The notes below the pieces were generated by a model that made no database searches, had not been told where the DNA came from, and saw nothing but the letters and a program-made list of their open reading frames with translations. Shown here piece by piece: positions 25,120 to 33,055 of a stretch of 64,000 nt of DNA. The stretch covers positions 1-64,000 of the forward strand of contig URAN01000008.1 of NCBI GenBank assembly GCA_900545865.1. Direction: 5' to 3'. Numbering within the stretch: the first letter of the stretch is position 1; every line of letters begins with the position of its first letter. The position numbers were made by a program, and so were the translations under genes. This DNA comes from an uncultured Eubacteriales bacterium. Lineage in GTDB: Bacteria; Bacillota; Clostridia; Monoglobales; Monoglobaceae.

Positions 25120-27465
25120 TTGAATTCGGTTGTAATGATAAAACCCGATATACAGGAAAAATTCGATAATTTTATGCAAAGCGGCAGGATTGCTTTGTTT
25201 TGTGCGCCTTGCGGCTTTGGAAAGACCACGGTTGTGCGCGAACTTTTAAAAACAAAAAAAACATACGAAATATCGGCGGATGCGCTTGATGTGGCGGCGC
25301 TGTCCGAAAAGGATTGGAATGTCCTCATCGTCGATAATCTTCAGCTTTTGCACGAACAAGAAATTCAGAGGGATTTGTGCGAATATATCCGCACAAATCC
25401 CGAAAAAAGGTTTGTGTTTCTGTTGCGCGGATTGCCGCCCGGCTGGCTCATACCTTTTCGGTATTCGGGGCTTATGCTGACGTTTGATTTGGAAGAACTG
25501 TTTTTTGACCGTGATACAGCAATGCGGCTTTTTGCCGCTTACGACGCGGAAGTGTCCGAAACGGAACTTTCCGAGATAATGAGAGATACCCTCGGGTATC
25601 CTCTCGGGATTTCGATAATAGCGCGGCGGCTGAGCGGCGGTGTTGAATACGGAAAGAAGGTATTTGACGAGGGCGTAAGAGAAATATTTATATATTTTGA
25701 GGAAGCAATATATAAACGCTTTGAACTGACGATGCGGCGTTTTTTGCTTGACCTTGCGCCATTCGAGGTTTTCGGTATCGAACTTGCTAAAATGGTGAGC
25801 GGCGACAGCGGTGCGGGCGATTATCTCATAAATATTCAACAGAATACGAATATGCTGATATTAGAGGGTCTGGACGAGTTTCGGTTCTGGCCGATTTTCC
25901 GCGACTTTTTGATGTGGGAACAGCAAAAAGAGTATTCAGAGGAGCAGAGACACGCTCTTTTGGGGCGCGGCGGACTTTATTTTGAGCTTAAAGGCGAATA
26001 CGGAAAGGCTCTTGAATATTATTCAAAAGCGGGCGAGAGCGGCAAGGTATCGGAGCTGCTTATAAAAAGCACAACGCTTCACCCCGGAATGGGTCAGTAC
26101 GAAAAGCTCGAACGATACTTTCGCACACTCAAAGACTCACAGATAAAGGCAAGTCCGGCACTTATGCAGGGAATGAGTATGCTTTGCGCCTTGCGTATGG
26201 ATTATGACGGCTCGGAGCGGTGGTATAACGAGCTTGAATGTTTTGCGGCGGTAAGAAACAAGTCGGACGCGGCGGCGAAAGAAGCGCGCAGCCGTCTGAC
26301 TCATCTTGATATTTCTCTTCCGCAAAGAGGCGTCGGCGGACTTGTTAAGACTATATCGACCGCGTTTAAGTTGCTTAAAAACAAAGAGATAAAGTTACCG
26401 TCATTTTCGGTGACAAGCACCCTGCCGAGTATTATGAACGGCGGTAAGGATTTTTCGCAATGGAGCAAAAAAGATGATTTTTTATACGCGACAATGCGAA
26501 TTCCGGTTGAGGCGATTCTCGGCAAAGACGGTGTTGGTCTGCCCGATTGTGCGATTGCCGAGAGCAAGTTTGAAAAGGGTGAGGACGTTTCAAGCCGTAT
26601 GCTGACCCTTGTGTCAAAAATCAGCGAGGTTCAAAGCAAGGGTACGCCCGATATTGAGTTTGCGCTGGTCGGGCTGCTTGCAAAAAGTCAGATTGACAGC
26701 GGCAGAGCCGAGGATGCAAATCGGACGATTGTCGCCCTGCGCGACAGATTTTCGGAGCGAAATCTTGAAAGATTTATGCCGAATATAGACGCTATGCTAT
26801 GTCGGATTGCGCTCAGGCTCGGCGATTTTGTATATGCAGATGAGTGGTATCGCGACAGTGCGCCGAGGGATACGGTCACGCTTAAAACAATGAAAAGGTA
26901 TCAGTATTTGACCCAGGCAATGGTTGAGCTTGCGCACGGTGATTATGACGCGGTGTTGCTTACGCTTGCGCCGCTCGAAACATTTTGTGCGGCGTGTGAA
27001 AGAAATATTGATATGATTCATCTGAAGATTATGACCGCGGCGGCAAGGCTCGGCAAAAAAGACGAGGTATGGCGCGATGATATAAAGACCGCGCTTGACA
27101 TTGCGCAAGAGTTCAAATTTATACGCCCGATAAGCGAGTTTGGGGCGGTTGCCCTGCCGATGATAACACAGGTTATCGAAAAAAAGGACGAGTATTCCGA
27201 AAGGCTTGTGAGCGCGGTGAGAAATCAGACGGTTTTCTATCCCGATTTTTTAAAGCCTGGGCATCAAATGACAGAGCGGCTGACCGATGCCGAAATTCAG
27301 GTTTTAAGGCTTGTGTGTGCGGATAAAAGCAATGCCGAGATAGGCGAAATATTGGATATTAAGCTTGCCACGGTAAAAAGCCACGTGAGCCATATATTAC
27401 AAAAACTCGGCGTGAATCGCCGCAGCGAGGCAAAAACCGCCGCCGAAAAAATGAAAATAATATAA
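25120..27465 (+). CDS. LuxR-family STAND regulator (MalT-like)
   Basis: A 781-residue signalling ATPase/transcription factor. The N-terminal P-loop is CAPCGFGKTT near residue 33. Helical and TPR-like repeats fill the middle (for example LKGEYGKALEYYSKAGESG). The C-terminal LuxR DNA-binding domain reads LTDAEIQVLRL...NAEIGEILDI with VKSHVSHILQKLGV. It begins with TTG 25120, which is 8 bases after a strong GGAGG; the next ATG (25135) is too far away. Such proteins are activated by small ligands. No adjacent target gene indicates which one. Confidence 0.85.
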   Translation: MNSVVMIKPDIQEKFDNFMQSGRIALFCAPCGFGKTTVVRELLKTKKTYEISADALDVAALSEKDWNVLIVDNLQLLHEQEIQRDLCEYIRTNPEKRFVFLLRGLPPGWLIPFRYSGLMLTFDLEELFFDRDTAMRLFAAYDAEVSETELSEIMRDTLGYPLGISIIARRLSGGVEYGKKVFDEGVREIFIYFEEAIYKRFELTMRRFLLDLAPFEVFGIELAKMVSGDSGAGDYLINIQQNTNMLILEGLDEFRFWPIFRDFLMWEQQKEYSEEQRHALLGRGGLYFELKGEYGKALEYYSKAGESGKVSELLIKSTTLHPGMGQYEKLERYFRTLKDSQIKASPALMQGMSMLCALRMDYDGSERWYNELECFAAVRNKSDAAAKEARSRLTHLDISLPQRGVGGLVKTISTAFKLLKNKEIKLPSFSVTSTLPSIMNGGKDFSQWSKKDDFLYATMRIPVEAILGKDGVGLPDCAIAESKFEKGEDVSSRMLTLVSKISEVQSKGTPDIEFALVGLLAKSQIDSGRAEDANRTIVALRDRFSERNLERFMPNIDAMLCRIALRLGDFVYADEWYRDSAPRDTVTLKTMKRYQYLTQAMVELAHGDYDAVLLTLAPLETFCAACERNIDMIHLKIMTAAARLGKKDEVWRDDIKTALDIAQEFKFIRPISEFGAVALPMITQVIEKKDEYSERLVSAVRNQTVFYPDFLKPGHQMTERLTDAEIQVLRLVCADKSNAEIGEILDIKLATVKSHVSHILQKLGVNRRSEAKTAAEKMKII

Positions 27466-27519
27466 TGTATATATCTTTGGCGACCCGTTGCGGCTTTGCC
27501 GATGATATGTATATAATTC

Positions 27520-27545
27520 TGTAGGGGCGGGCGTCCCGACCGCCC
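27520..27545. repeat. palindromic intergenic repeat, copy 1
   Basis: The GGGCGG/CCGCCC dyad of the type TGTAGGGGCGGGCGTCCC followed by GACCGCCC. A related copy lies at 54440-54467. Elements like this are scattered between genes of many gut Clostridia. The gap 27466-27700 otherwise holds only this and the hairpin at 27607. Confidence 0.5.
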
Positions 27546-27606
27546 AAACACACGAACGAATGGCACAAATTATAGAAATAACCGCGTAATTTATCAAAAC
27601 ATCTCA

Positions 27607-27630
27607 CTGGCGCCCACACGGGGGCGCCAG
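27607..27630. repeat. GC hairpin CTGGCGCCC/GGGCGCCAG
   Basis: A 9-bp perfect stem with a short loop and no T-run. It probably belongs to the same intergenic repeat block as the element at 27520. Confidence 0.5.
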
Positions 27631-27700
27631 TACTGGTTTATGCCGAAATTCACAGAAAAATTAATTCATTCAAAAAAGCTTAAAATTTCCAAAATTCGGA

Positions 27701-27729
27701 TTGACAAAATTTTTATAGTGTGATAAACT
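27701..27729 (+). promoter_or_regulatory. promoter of structured RNA 1
   Basis: TTGACA (27701-27706), 17-base spacer, TAAACT (27724-27729). The predicted +1 (about 27736) is exactly the first base of the RNA's closing helix. Confidence 0.65.
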
Positions 27730-27735
27730 TAGAAT

Positions 27736-27893
27736 GCTACACAAAATAATATAATCTCTCTATGGGAAACAGCTCTTTTTTTCGGTAAAAAGGTTTCCTT
27801 TATTTTCTCGTACCCATATTGAGAGATTTTGTGTAGCAACAATGAAGAAGGAATACTTTTTTCGGTGTGCTTCTTCATGAGGCGCACTTTTTT
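27736..27893 (+). ncRNA. structured RNA 1, unknown class, ending in a terminator
   Basis: About 158 bases. The outer helix pairs GCTACACAA (27736-27744) with TTGTGTAGC (27829-27837), continues with AATCTCTC/GAGAGATT and ATGGG/CCCAT after a bulge, and encloses a GGAAAC/GTTTCC hairpin. After it, ATGAAGAAG (27842-27850) can pair with CTTCTTCAT (27870-27878). The overlapping GTGTGC (27865-27870) can instead pair with GCGCAC (27882-27887), followed by six T. It may be a free small RNA or a leader for the WYL gene 220 bases downstream. It does not match a riboswitch class I know. Confidence 0.6.
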
Positions 27894-28112
27894 ATTTGGT
27901 AGAATCTTTTTTTAACCTTATAAATACACAAAAACAAGTGTTCCCACAGAGAATATAGATAATTATAACGATTTTGTATGACAAAATATGTCATTTTGTC
28001 AAAAAGTTTAATTTTTTGGCAAAAAATTTTAAAATTTTTTTCAAATGACAATATGTGTCTAACCTGAACATTATAATATAGTTATAGAACGATAAAAAAG
28101 GAGTTACTTGGG

Positions 28113-29063
28113 GTGGATAACAAAAAATCAAAATACGACAGGATTTTAACGCTTTATGAAAGGTTAAATTCGGGCGGAATAATAAACAAGGTCGAAGAGG
28201 CGTACAGTTTTAGCGTGAGCGAAAGAACAATCCAGCGCGACATAGACGATATACGGGCATTTTTTGATAATAATTCATATAAAACCGGTTGTCATCGCGA
28301 GGTTGTGTATGATGCCGCCAGCAACGGTTATATGATAAAAAGCGATAGTGATAAACACCTGAACGAAAAGGAAACGCTTGCGGTGTGTAAGATATTGCTC
28401 GATAACAGGTCGCTTTCAAAAAAAGAAATGATGGCGATAATAGACAAGCTTAAAAACTATGCGCCCGAAAGGTACAAAAAGGAAGTCACCGAGCTTATAA
28501 ACAGCGAAAAGTTTCATTATTGCCAGCCACGGCACGGAAAGGATATACTCGATATACTTTGGGATATGGGGGTTGCCGTGGTAAGGCATAATATAGTCGA
28601 GGTCGAGTATTGTCGCAAGGACAAAACCAAGGTCAAGCGCCGTCTTAAACCGGTGGGAATAATGGCGGCGGATTTGTATTTTTATTTTGCGGCGTTTATC
28701 GATGACATAGATAAACAAGAGCATTTTAAAGACCCCGATGATATAAGCCCGACCATATACAGGATAGACAGAATAACGAAAGTAAAAAACACGGGCGAAA
28801 ATTTTGTTGTTCCGTATAAAGACAGGTTCAGCGACGGGGAATTTAAAAAGCGGATACAGTTTATGTTTGGCGGACCGTTAAAGACAATAAGGTTTTCGTG
28901 CGACAGGGTTGCACTTGAAGCGGTGCTTGATAAGCTGCCGACTGCGGAGATAAAAGAGCAAAAAGAGGGAGTTTTTATAATAGAGGCGGAAACATTCGGC
29001 AACGGCGCACAAATGTGGCTCAGAACACAAGACGACAAAGTTAAAATGTTGAATGTTGATTAA
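28113..29063 (+). CDS. WYL-domain transcriptional regulator
   Basis: A 316-residue regulator. The N-terminal winged helix has the pattern VSERTIQRDIDDIRAFF (about residues 35-51). The WYL ligand-binding domain follows (IVEVEYCRKDKTKVKRRLKPV to LYFYFAAF), then the C-terminal WCX-like extension. GTG start with AAAAAGGAG upstream. WYL regulators often control defence islands and respond to nucleotides or nucleic acid ends. It is the first gene of an AT-rich accessory block (28.1-33.7 kb). Confidence 0.85.
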   Translation: MDNKKSKYDRILTLYERLNSGGIINKVEEAYSFSVSERTIQRDIDDIRAFFDNNSYKTGCHREVVYDAASNGYMIKSDSDKHLNEKETLAVCKILLDNRSLSKKEMMAIIDKLKNYAPERYKKEVTELINSEKFHYCQPRHGKDILDILWDMGVAVVRHNIVEVEYCRKDKTKVKRRLKPVGIMAADLYFYFAAFIDDIDKQEHFKDPDDISPTIYRIDRITKVKNTGENFVVPYKDRFSDGEFKKRIQFMFGGPLKTIRFSCDRVALEAVLDKLPTAEIKEQKEGVFIIEAETFGNGAQMWLRTQDDKVKMLNVD

Positions 29064-29080
29064 GGAAAGAGGGGTAAGAA

Positions 29081-29710
29081 ATGAGCAGAAAAAATGAAAA
29101 TTTGGAAACTATGGGTGAATTTAGGGTAATTTTTCAAAGAGAGTGGCTGCCGGAGGTATTTTTTTATAATATGAATGTATACATAGATGCGATTAACAAA
29201 GACGGCACACATAAATTGATTGAAGAAATATGGAATAGATTAGTTGAAAAGGGTGGAGAAAATCCGAGCGATTATCCGCTTGATTTTGAAATTGAAAGTT
29301 ATTGTCTTGAAGATGAAACATATTTTTCGGCTATACAAATGAATGATTTGCCGGGGTTGGAAGATAATCTTGCAATTTATGCTATGGTGGTGTTTGATAC
29401 GGAAACGGGTAGAACACAATATTTTATGGGAGAAACAGACGGAGCGTCAAAAGGGGAGATGATAAATGGAGGAAAGTTTACATTCATATGTGAAATGTAT
29501 CCGATAGAAAACGGATTTAAGCACAGAACATATGTTGCGCTTGCTGATGATAGTAAGTGGCCTATGGAACCGATAAATAAAGATAAGGAATACGAGATGT
29601 TTGTTGATTACGCGTTAGACATTTTTTTAAATGGTTGTGACATCTATGCTGAAATGGGCATTAAGAAAAACGGTAAGTATGGCCTTATTCAAGGCGGAAG
29701 GGATGATTGA
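29081..29710 (+). CDS. hypothetical protein (209 aa)
   Basis: An acidic soluble protein I do not recognise. It begins 17 bases after the WYL gene with a good ribosome binding site (AGGGG). It has no signal peptide or membrane helix. The centre contains YAMVVFDTETGRTQYFMGET, which looks like a beta-strand core. It forms a tight cluster with the next two genes, so it may belong to the same accessory system. Confidence 0.7.
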   Translation: MSRKNENLETMGEFRVIFQREWLPEVFFYNMNVYIDAINKDGTHKLIEEIWNRLVEKGGENPSDYPLDFEIESYCLEDETYFSAIQMNDLPGLEDNLAIYAMVVFDTETGRTQYFMGETDGASKGEMINGGKFTFICEMYPIENGFKHRTYVALADDSKWPMEPINKDKEYEMFVDYALDIFLNGCDIYAEMGIKKNGKYGLIQGGRDD

Positions 29711-29712
29711 AA

Positions 29713-29904
29713 ATGATTAAAACAGCAGGGAAAGTTTTATTGGCTTTAGCCGGTATGATCGGCATCGCAGTTCTCGTCAAACAAAACAGTGATATAAAAT
29801 CAGAAAGTTTTGATTACAGCGGATATGATTATGGTGATTATGACGATACATATGACGACTATTATTGGTGGAACGATTGGATGGAAGACGGAATAGTTTA
29901 TTGA
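29713..29904 (+). CDS. small single-helix membrane protein
   Basis: 63 residues: one hydrophobic segment (about residues 7-23, VLLALAGMIGIAVLV) and then an extremely Tyr/Asp-rich tail with YDYGDYDDTYDDYYWWND. ATG 29713 is 2 bases after the preceding stop, so translation is probably coupled. The tail is outside or inside depending on topology, which I cannot tell. No known family recognised. Confidence 0.6.
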   Translation: MIKTAGKVLLALAGMIGIAVLVKQNSDIKSESFDYSGYDYGDYDDTYDDYYWWNDWMEDGIVY

Positions 29905-29980
29905 AACAATGATGGCTTTGGAGAAAGGGAAAATATAAAAATTATTATAAATTGCATTTTACTTAGGAGGAAAACAAGAA

Positions 29981-31456
29981 ATGGGTTTTGCGTTTGAAAT
30001 AGAAAACGTTAATAAAACCGGGTTCGGAAATGCCTTGCTAAATGGCAGACTTGAAACGTCATCGCTTTTAGTAGGGGATTTGGTGTACGTTGGATATAAT
30101 ATGTCTGTCACTAAACTGGTGCGAATAAAGTCTATAAAAAAAGATTATGGATTTGTTCCGGCAATAACAACTTTAAATGAAAAGGCGATTATTGAAATCG
30201 AAAACGAAGATGGAACAGCAATTGATTTATCTGAACTCGCGCCCGGAATGAGCTTGATAAACTCAAAGAATAAGATAGATACTCTAAAAGATAAAAAAAC
30301 GGAAAAAGTATTTAATTTATGTAAAAAGTATGCGGAGAATGCAATATGTTGTGATAATGCGAAAATAGCATATCTTTCGGATAATAATATAATAGTTTCG
30401 CATTTGGATAAGGTGATATTAGCAGGATTATATGTTAATAATTATTGTATAGTGGTTATTAGTTCAGATAAGTTAATTATATCAGAAATTGACTCCGGAA
30501 TATATAGACACATTCCGTACAATAAAATTACAAAAGTGGATTCCATAGGCAGAAAGATAACGATAAAGACTGACAATGGGAAAGAGACAATAAATTCGGA
30601 ATATATACTTAGTAAAAATTTTAGTAAATTAATCAGAGAAATACGGGACGTCTTTTGCGATGAAAAAAGCTTTTGTGAATTTGATGAGGGTGATATAAAA
30701 TCTCGAGATAGTGAAAAACGAAAAACAAGACCATTCTATATTCCGAATATAAAGGGAAACTATGGGTTATCCGATAAATACGACAGAAAAAAATATGAAG
30801 ATAAAAAAGCTATGAATGACTATAAAGATAGTTATTTTGACGGAAAGAAGATGGCGGCAGATGAATATACAGGTCAGCAGCTTCATGCAGATGCACAAAA
30901 AGCGAAAAATAAATACGGAACAAATAAATATACAACGCATACAGCGGAAACGGATCATATTGAGCCGATAAAAGGAACGTATGAAAAATGCAAAAAAACA
31001 TTCGCCGGCAACCTTATTACAGATGAGCAGTTTGCAAATATAGTCAATGATTCGGATAATTTTGCAGTAACGAATGCCCATATTAACCGAAGTATGGGAG
31101 CAAAACCAAAAAAGGATTATGTTCGTAATAATGGCGAAAAATTAATACAAGATAATGGAGGAAAGATAGCTGACAAGGCTGATAAGGCAAGGAAAGGTGT
31201 AAATAGAAAAATAAGAATACAAGCTGCGAAAAATGTTGGAGGTGAGGTAGGAATTGCGGCGTTAGAGGCAGGCTTATGTGCAATTCCTGATGTTGTATGT
31301 GATAATTACAGAGCTGTAAAAAACGGAGAAAAAACAAAAAAAGAGGCTTTTAAGGATGGAGCAAAGGAGGTGATGGGTATCGGTGCGGAAGGAGGTCTTA
31401 AACAAATCATTCAAATTGGATTAGAGGCTGCAATGAAAGTTGTTGAAAGTAGGTGA
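29981..31456 (+). CDS. chimeric protein: EF-Tu-domain-II-like, PH-like, HNH nuclease, hydrophobic tail
   Basis: 491 residues. Residues 1-95 look like an EF-Tu domain II barrel (GRLETSSLLVGDLVYVG and a final LAPGMSL). Residues 105-225 are a small beta-rich, PH-like domain. Residues 295-380 resemble HNH toxins and nucleases: DEYTGQQLHAD, TAETDHIEPI (DHI metal site), NFAVTNAHINRSMGAK. The C-terminus (about 410-490) is Gly/Ala-rich and amphipathic. AGGAGG precedes the ATG. Codon use is AT-rich. It could be an effector of a defence or toxin system. The domain calls are by eye. Confidence 0.6.
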   Translation: MGFAFEIENVNKTGFGNALLNGRLETSSLLVGDLVYVGYNMSVTKLVRIKSIKKDYGFVPAITTLNEKAIIEIENEDGTAIDLSELAPGMSLINSKNKIDTLKDKKTEKVFNLCKKYAENAICCDNAKIAYLSDNNIIVSHLDKVILAGLYVNNYCIVVISSDKLIISEIDSGIYRHIPYNKITKVDSIGRKITIKTDNGKETINSEYILSKNFSKLIREIRDVFCDEKSFCEFDEGDIKSRDSEKRKTRPFYIPNIKGNYGLSDKYDRKKYEDKKAMNDYKDSYFDGKKMAADEYTGQQLHADAQKAKNKYGTNKYTTHTAETDHIEPIKGTYEKCKKTFAGNLITDEQFANIVNDSDNFAVTNAHINRSMGAKPKKDYVRNNGEKLIQDNGGKIADKADKARKGVNRKIRIQAAKNVGGEVGIAALEAGLCAIPDVVCDNYRAVKNGEKTKKEAFKDGAKEVMGIGAEGGLKQIIQIGLEAAMKVVESR

Positions 31457-31498
31457 GTAAGGGATAACGTTTTAATGTGCAATCAATTAACATAAAAG

Positions 31499-31567
31499 AT
31501 GACTGCCGAAGAAATTGTAAATTCAGTATATAAAAATACAAAAGGAAAGGAAAATAAAAATGAATAA
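31499..31567 (+). CDS. tiny ORF resembling the start of the next small gene
   Basis: Reads MTAEEIVNSVYKNTKGKENK and a further two residues. The spacing of AEEI, N and TGK or TKGK resembles the start of the following ORF (MNKKAEEIINNIKKETGK). It overlaps that gene's start and has no clear ribosome binding site. It is probably a decayed duplicate or chance; I report it with low confidence. Confidence 0.2.
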   Translation: MTAEEIVNSVYKNTKGKENKNE

Positions 31568-31697
31568 AAAAGCTGAGGAAATAATTAATAATATAAAAAA
31601 GGAGACAGGAAAGAACGCAAAACAGGCATTAGTGGGAACACTGGCAGCAGCTATTATTGGAACAATTAAAATTATAGCGGGTAAAAACAGTAAATAA
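31560..31697 (+). CDS. 45-residue small hydrophobic protein
   Basis: Begins MNKKAEEIINNIKKETGKNA and contains a membrane-length segment ALVGTLAAAIIGTIKIIAG near its end, finishing GKNSK. AAAGGAAAGG lies 5-12 bases before the ATG. The form resembles small membrane-acting toxins or holin-like peptides, but no family is recognised. It lies between the HNH protein and the zinc-ribbon gene. Confidence 0.55.
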   Translation: MNKKAEEIINNIKKETGKNAKQALVGTLAAAIIGTIKIIAGKNSK

Positions 31698-31740
31698 AAG
31701 GTATTTACTAATATTATAACCGAAAGGTGAGGAAAAACTA

Positions 31741-32349
31741 ATGAATGGTAAAGTAATAAAAGGGATTGCGATTGGCATTGGTACACTGATTGTGTCCGGC
31801 GGAACGGCTATTGCAAAGTATATAAAGGACATAGAAACAAAGAAAAAAGAAGAACAGGAACGTTATAACAATGAAATTATAACATGTGACATATGCGATG
31901 CAAAAATGGTCAGAAAAACCGGGACACAATTAGAAGTAATAACAGATGAATTGAGGTATGGCTGTCCCGTATCGCCGGAAGTGCTTAACTATATCTGCAA
32001 AAAGGTTATGAAAGACAACAAACCCGAACAATTGGCTTGCCAAAAATGCAAATCCGAGATAAAAAATAAGATTCAAGAATTTATAGAAAAAGCGTTGAAT
32101 TATGAAAATGTAGAGGCTTATCCGATTACATATGAAGGTCAGATTGATTACAATCCGCAAATCACACAAGAAATTTGTACCGACTGGCACAGAGACAGGA
32201 TAAGAGCCAGAATTGTATTGAGACAGTTAGCGGCAGTGGATGGATTTGATGTGATTTATAATTGTGATGAAGAGTGGACAGAAAAACATGAAGGCAATTA
32301 TATTAAAAATCTATGTAAGTACAAAGGAATTGCTTCGCATAAAATTTAA
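31741..32349 (+). CDS. membrane-anchored zinc-ribbon protein, unknown function
   Basis: 202 residues. An N-terminal membrane helix (GIAIGIGTLIVSGGTAIA, about 8-25) is followed by a charged linker, a CxxC pair (CDICDAKM, about 49-56) and a second (CQKCKSEI, about 100-107) that can make a Zn ribbon. A C-terminal soluble part contains DWHRDRIRARIVLRQLAAV. GGTGAGG is the ribosome binding site. It lies in the same transcript direction as the small hydrophobic gene. I do not know its function. Confidence 0.6.
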   Translation: MNGKVIKGIAIGIGTLIVSGGTAIAKYIKDIETKKKEEQERYNNEIITCDICDAKMVRKTGTQLEVITDELRYGCPVSPEVLNYICKKVMKDNKPEQLACQKCKSEIKNKIQEFIEKALNYENVEAYPITYEGQIDYNPQITQEICTDWHRDRIRARIVLRQLAAVDGFDVIYNCDEEWTEKHEGNYIKNLCKYKGIASHKI

Positions 32350-32434
32350 ACTGTAAAGGGGAAGTGAGAACTTTATAAAAACCAAATTAACAAGTGACAA
32401 AATATCGAATAATTCATTAGAATAAGGTGATAGC

Positions 32435-32953
32435 ATGGCATATGATATAAAAGAACTAAGGCGATATATAGAAAAAAGTTACAGAGAGTGGAATTTAGTC
32501 GGCATTTTGAGTTTTAATAAATTTATTTCAGCTGATAGAGAAATACGTTATGGAGAATGCGGAAATAAATATGCAGTTAGGCAAAGAAGATTAAAAGATT
32601 TAGTTAACAATCTTGATGAAACTTTTTCTCAAATGCTGATTAGACTGATTGATGAAAGAGGATTAAAGGATTCCGATGTTTATAAAAAGGCGAATATAGA
32701 CAGAAAGCTTTTTTCAAAAATACGCAATTCAAAGGATTACAAACCGCGAAAGTCAACAGTTATTTCATTTGCCGTTGCACTTAACTTATCACTTGATGAA
32801 ACAAATGATTTATTGGACAAAGCGGGGTTCGTTCTTTCGCACAGCAATAAATTCGATATAATCATTGAATATTTTATAGTGAACGGGAACTATAATATGT
32901 CAGATATAAATGAGGCATTGTATGAATTTGAACAGCCTTTAATCGGTTCTTAA
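32435..32953 (+). CDS. XRE-like helix-turn-helix protein paired with VWA
   Basis: 172 residues. The N-terminus (1-60) is a short extra region. Residues 65-172 resemble the XRE-type proteins that accompany VWA-domain genes in many Firmicutes: FSQMLIRLIDERGLKDSDVY, IDRKLFSKIR, FAVALNLSLDET and FDIIIEYFI. It precedes a VWA gene, the expected partner. The function of this pair is not established as far as I know; a DNA-binding or ligand role is assumed from the helix-turn-helix. Confidence 0.75.
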   Translation: MAYDIKELRRYIEKSYREWNLVGILSFNKFISADREIRYGECGNKYAVRQRRLKDLVNNLDETFSQMLIRLIDERGLKDSDVYKKANIDRKLFSKIRNSKDYKPRKSTVISFAVALNLSLDETNDLLDKAGFVLSHSNKFDIIIEYFIVNGNYNMSDINEALYEFEQPLIGS

Positions 32954-32995
32954 AAATGTCGCTTTCAATGCGACCCAATATTTATTCGAAAGTGA

Positions 32996-33042
32996 TATAA
33001 TGTAATCATAAGGAATAAAGCCTTATGATTACATTATTTTTT
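32996..33042 (+). promoter_or_regulatory. 17-bp hairpin with T6 between promoter and VWA start
   Basis: TATAAT at 32996-33001 looks like a -10 box with no clear -35. The arms 32997-33013 and 33021-33037 pair perfectly over 17 bp and are followed by six T (33037-33042). GGAGG of the next gene starts at the very next base. It is a terminator by form, so it may end the XRE transcript or act as an attenuator on the VWA gene. Confidence 0.7.
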
Positions 33043-33055
33043 GGAGGTTTTTAAA

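Noticed and set aside
29707..29712. TTG start for the small Tyr/Asp-rich protein
   Set aside because: ATG 29713 is better placed and the TTG gives only two more residues.
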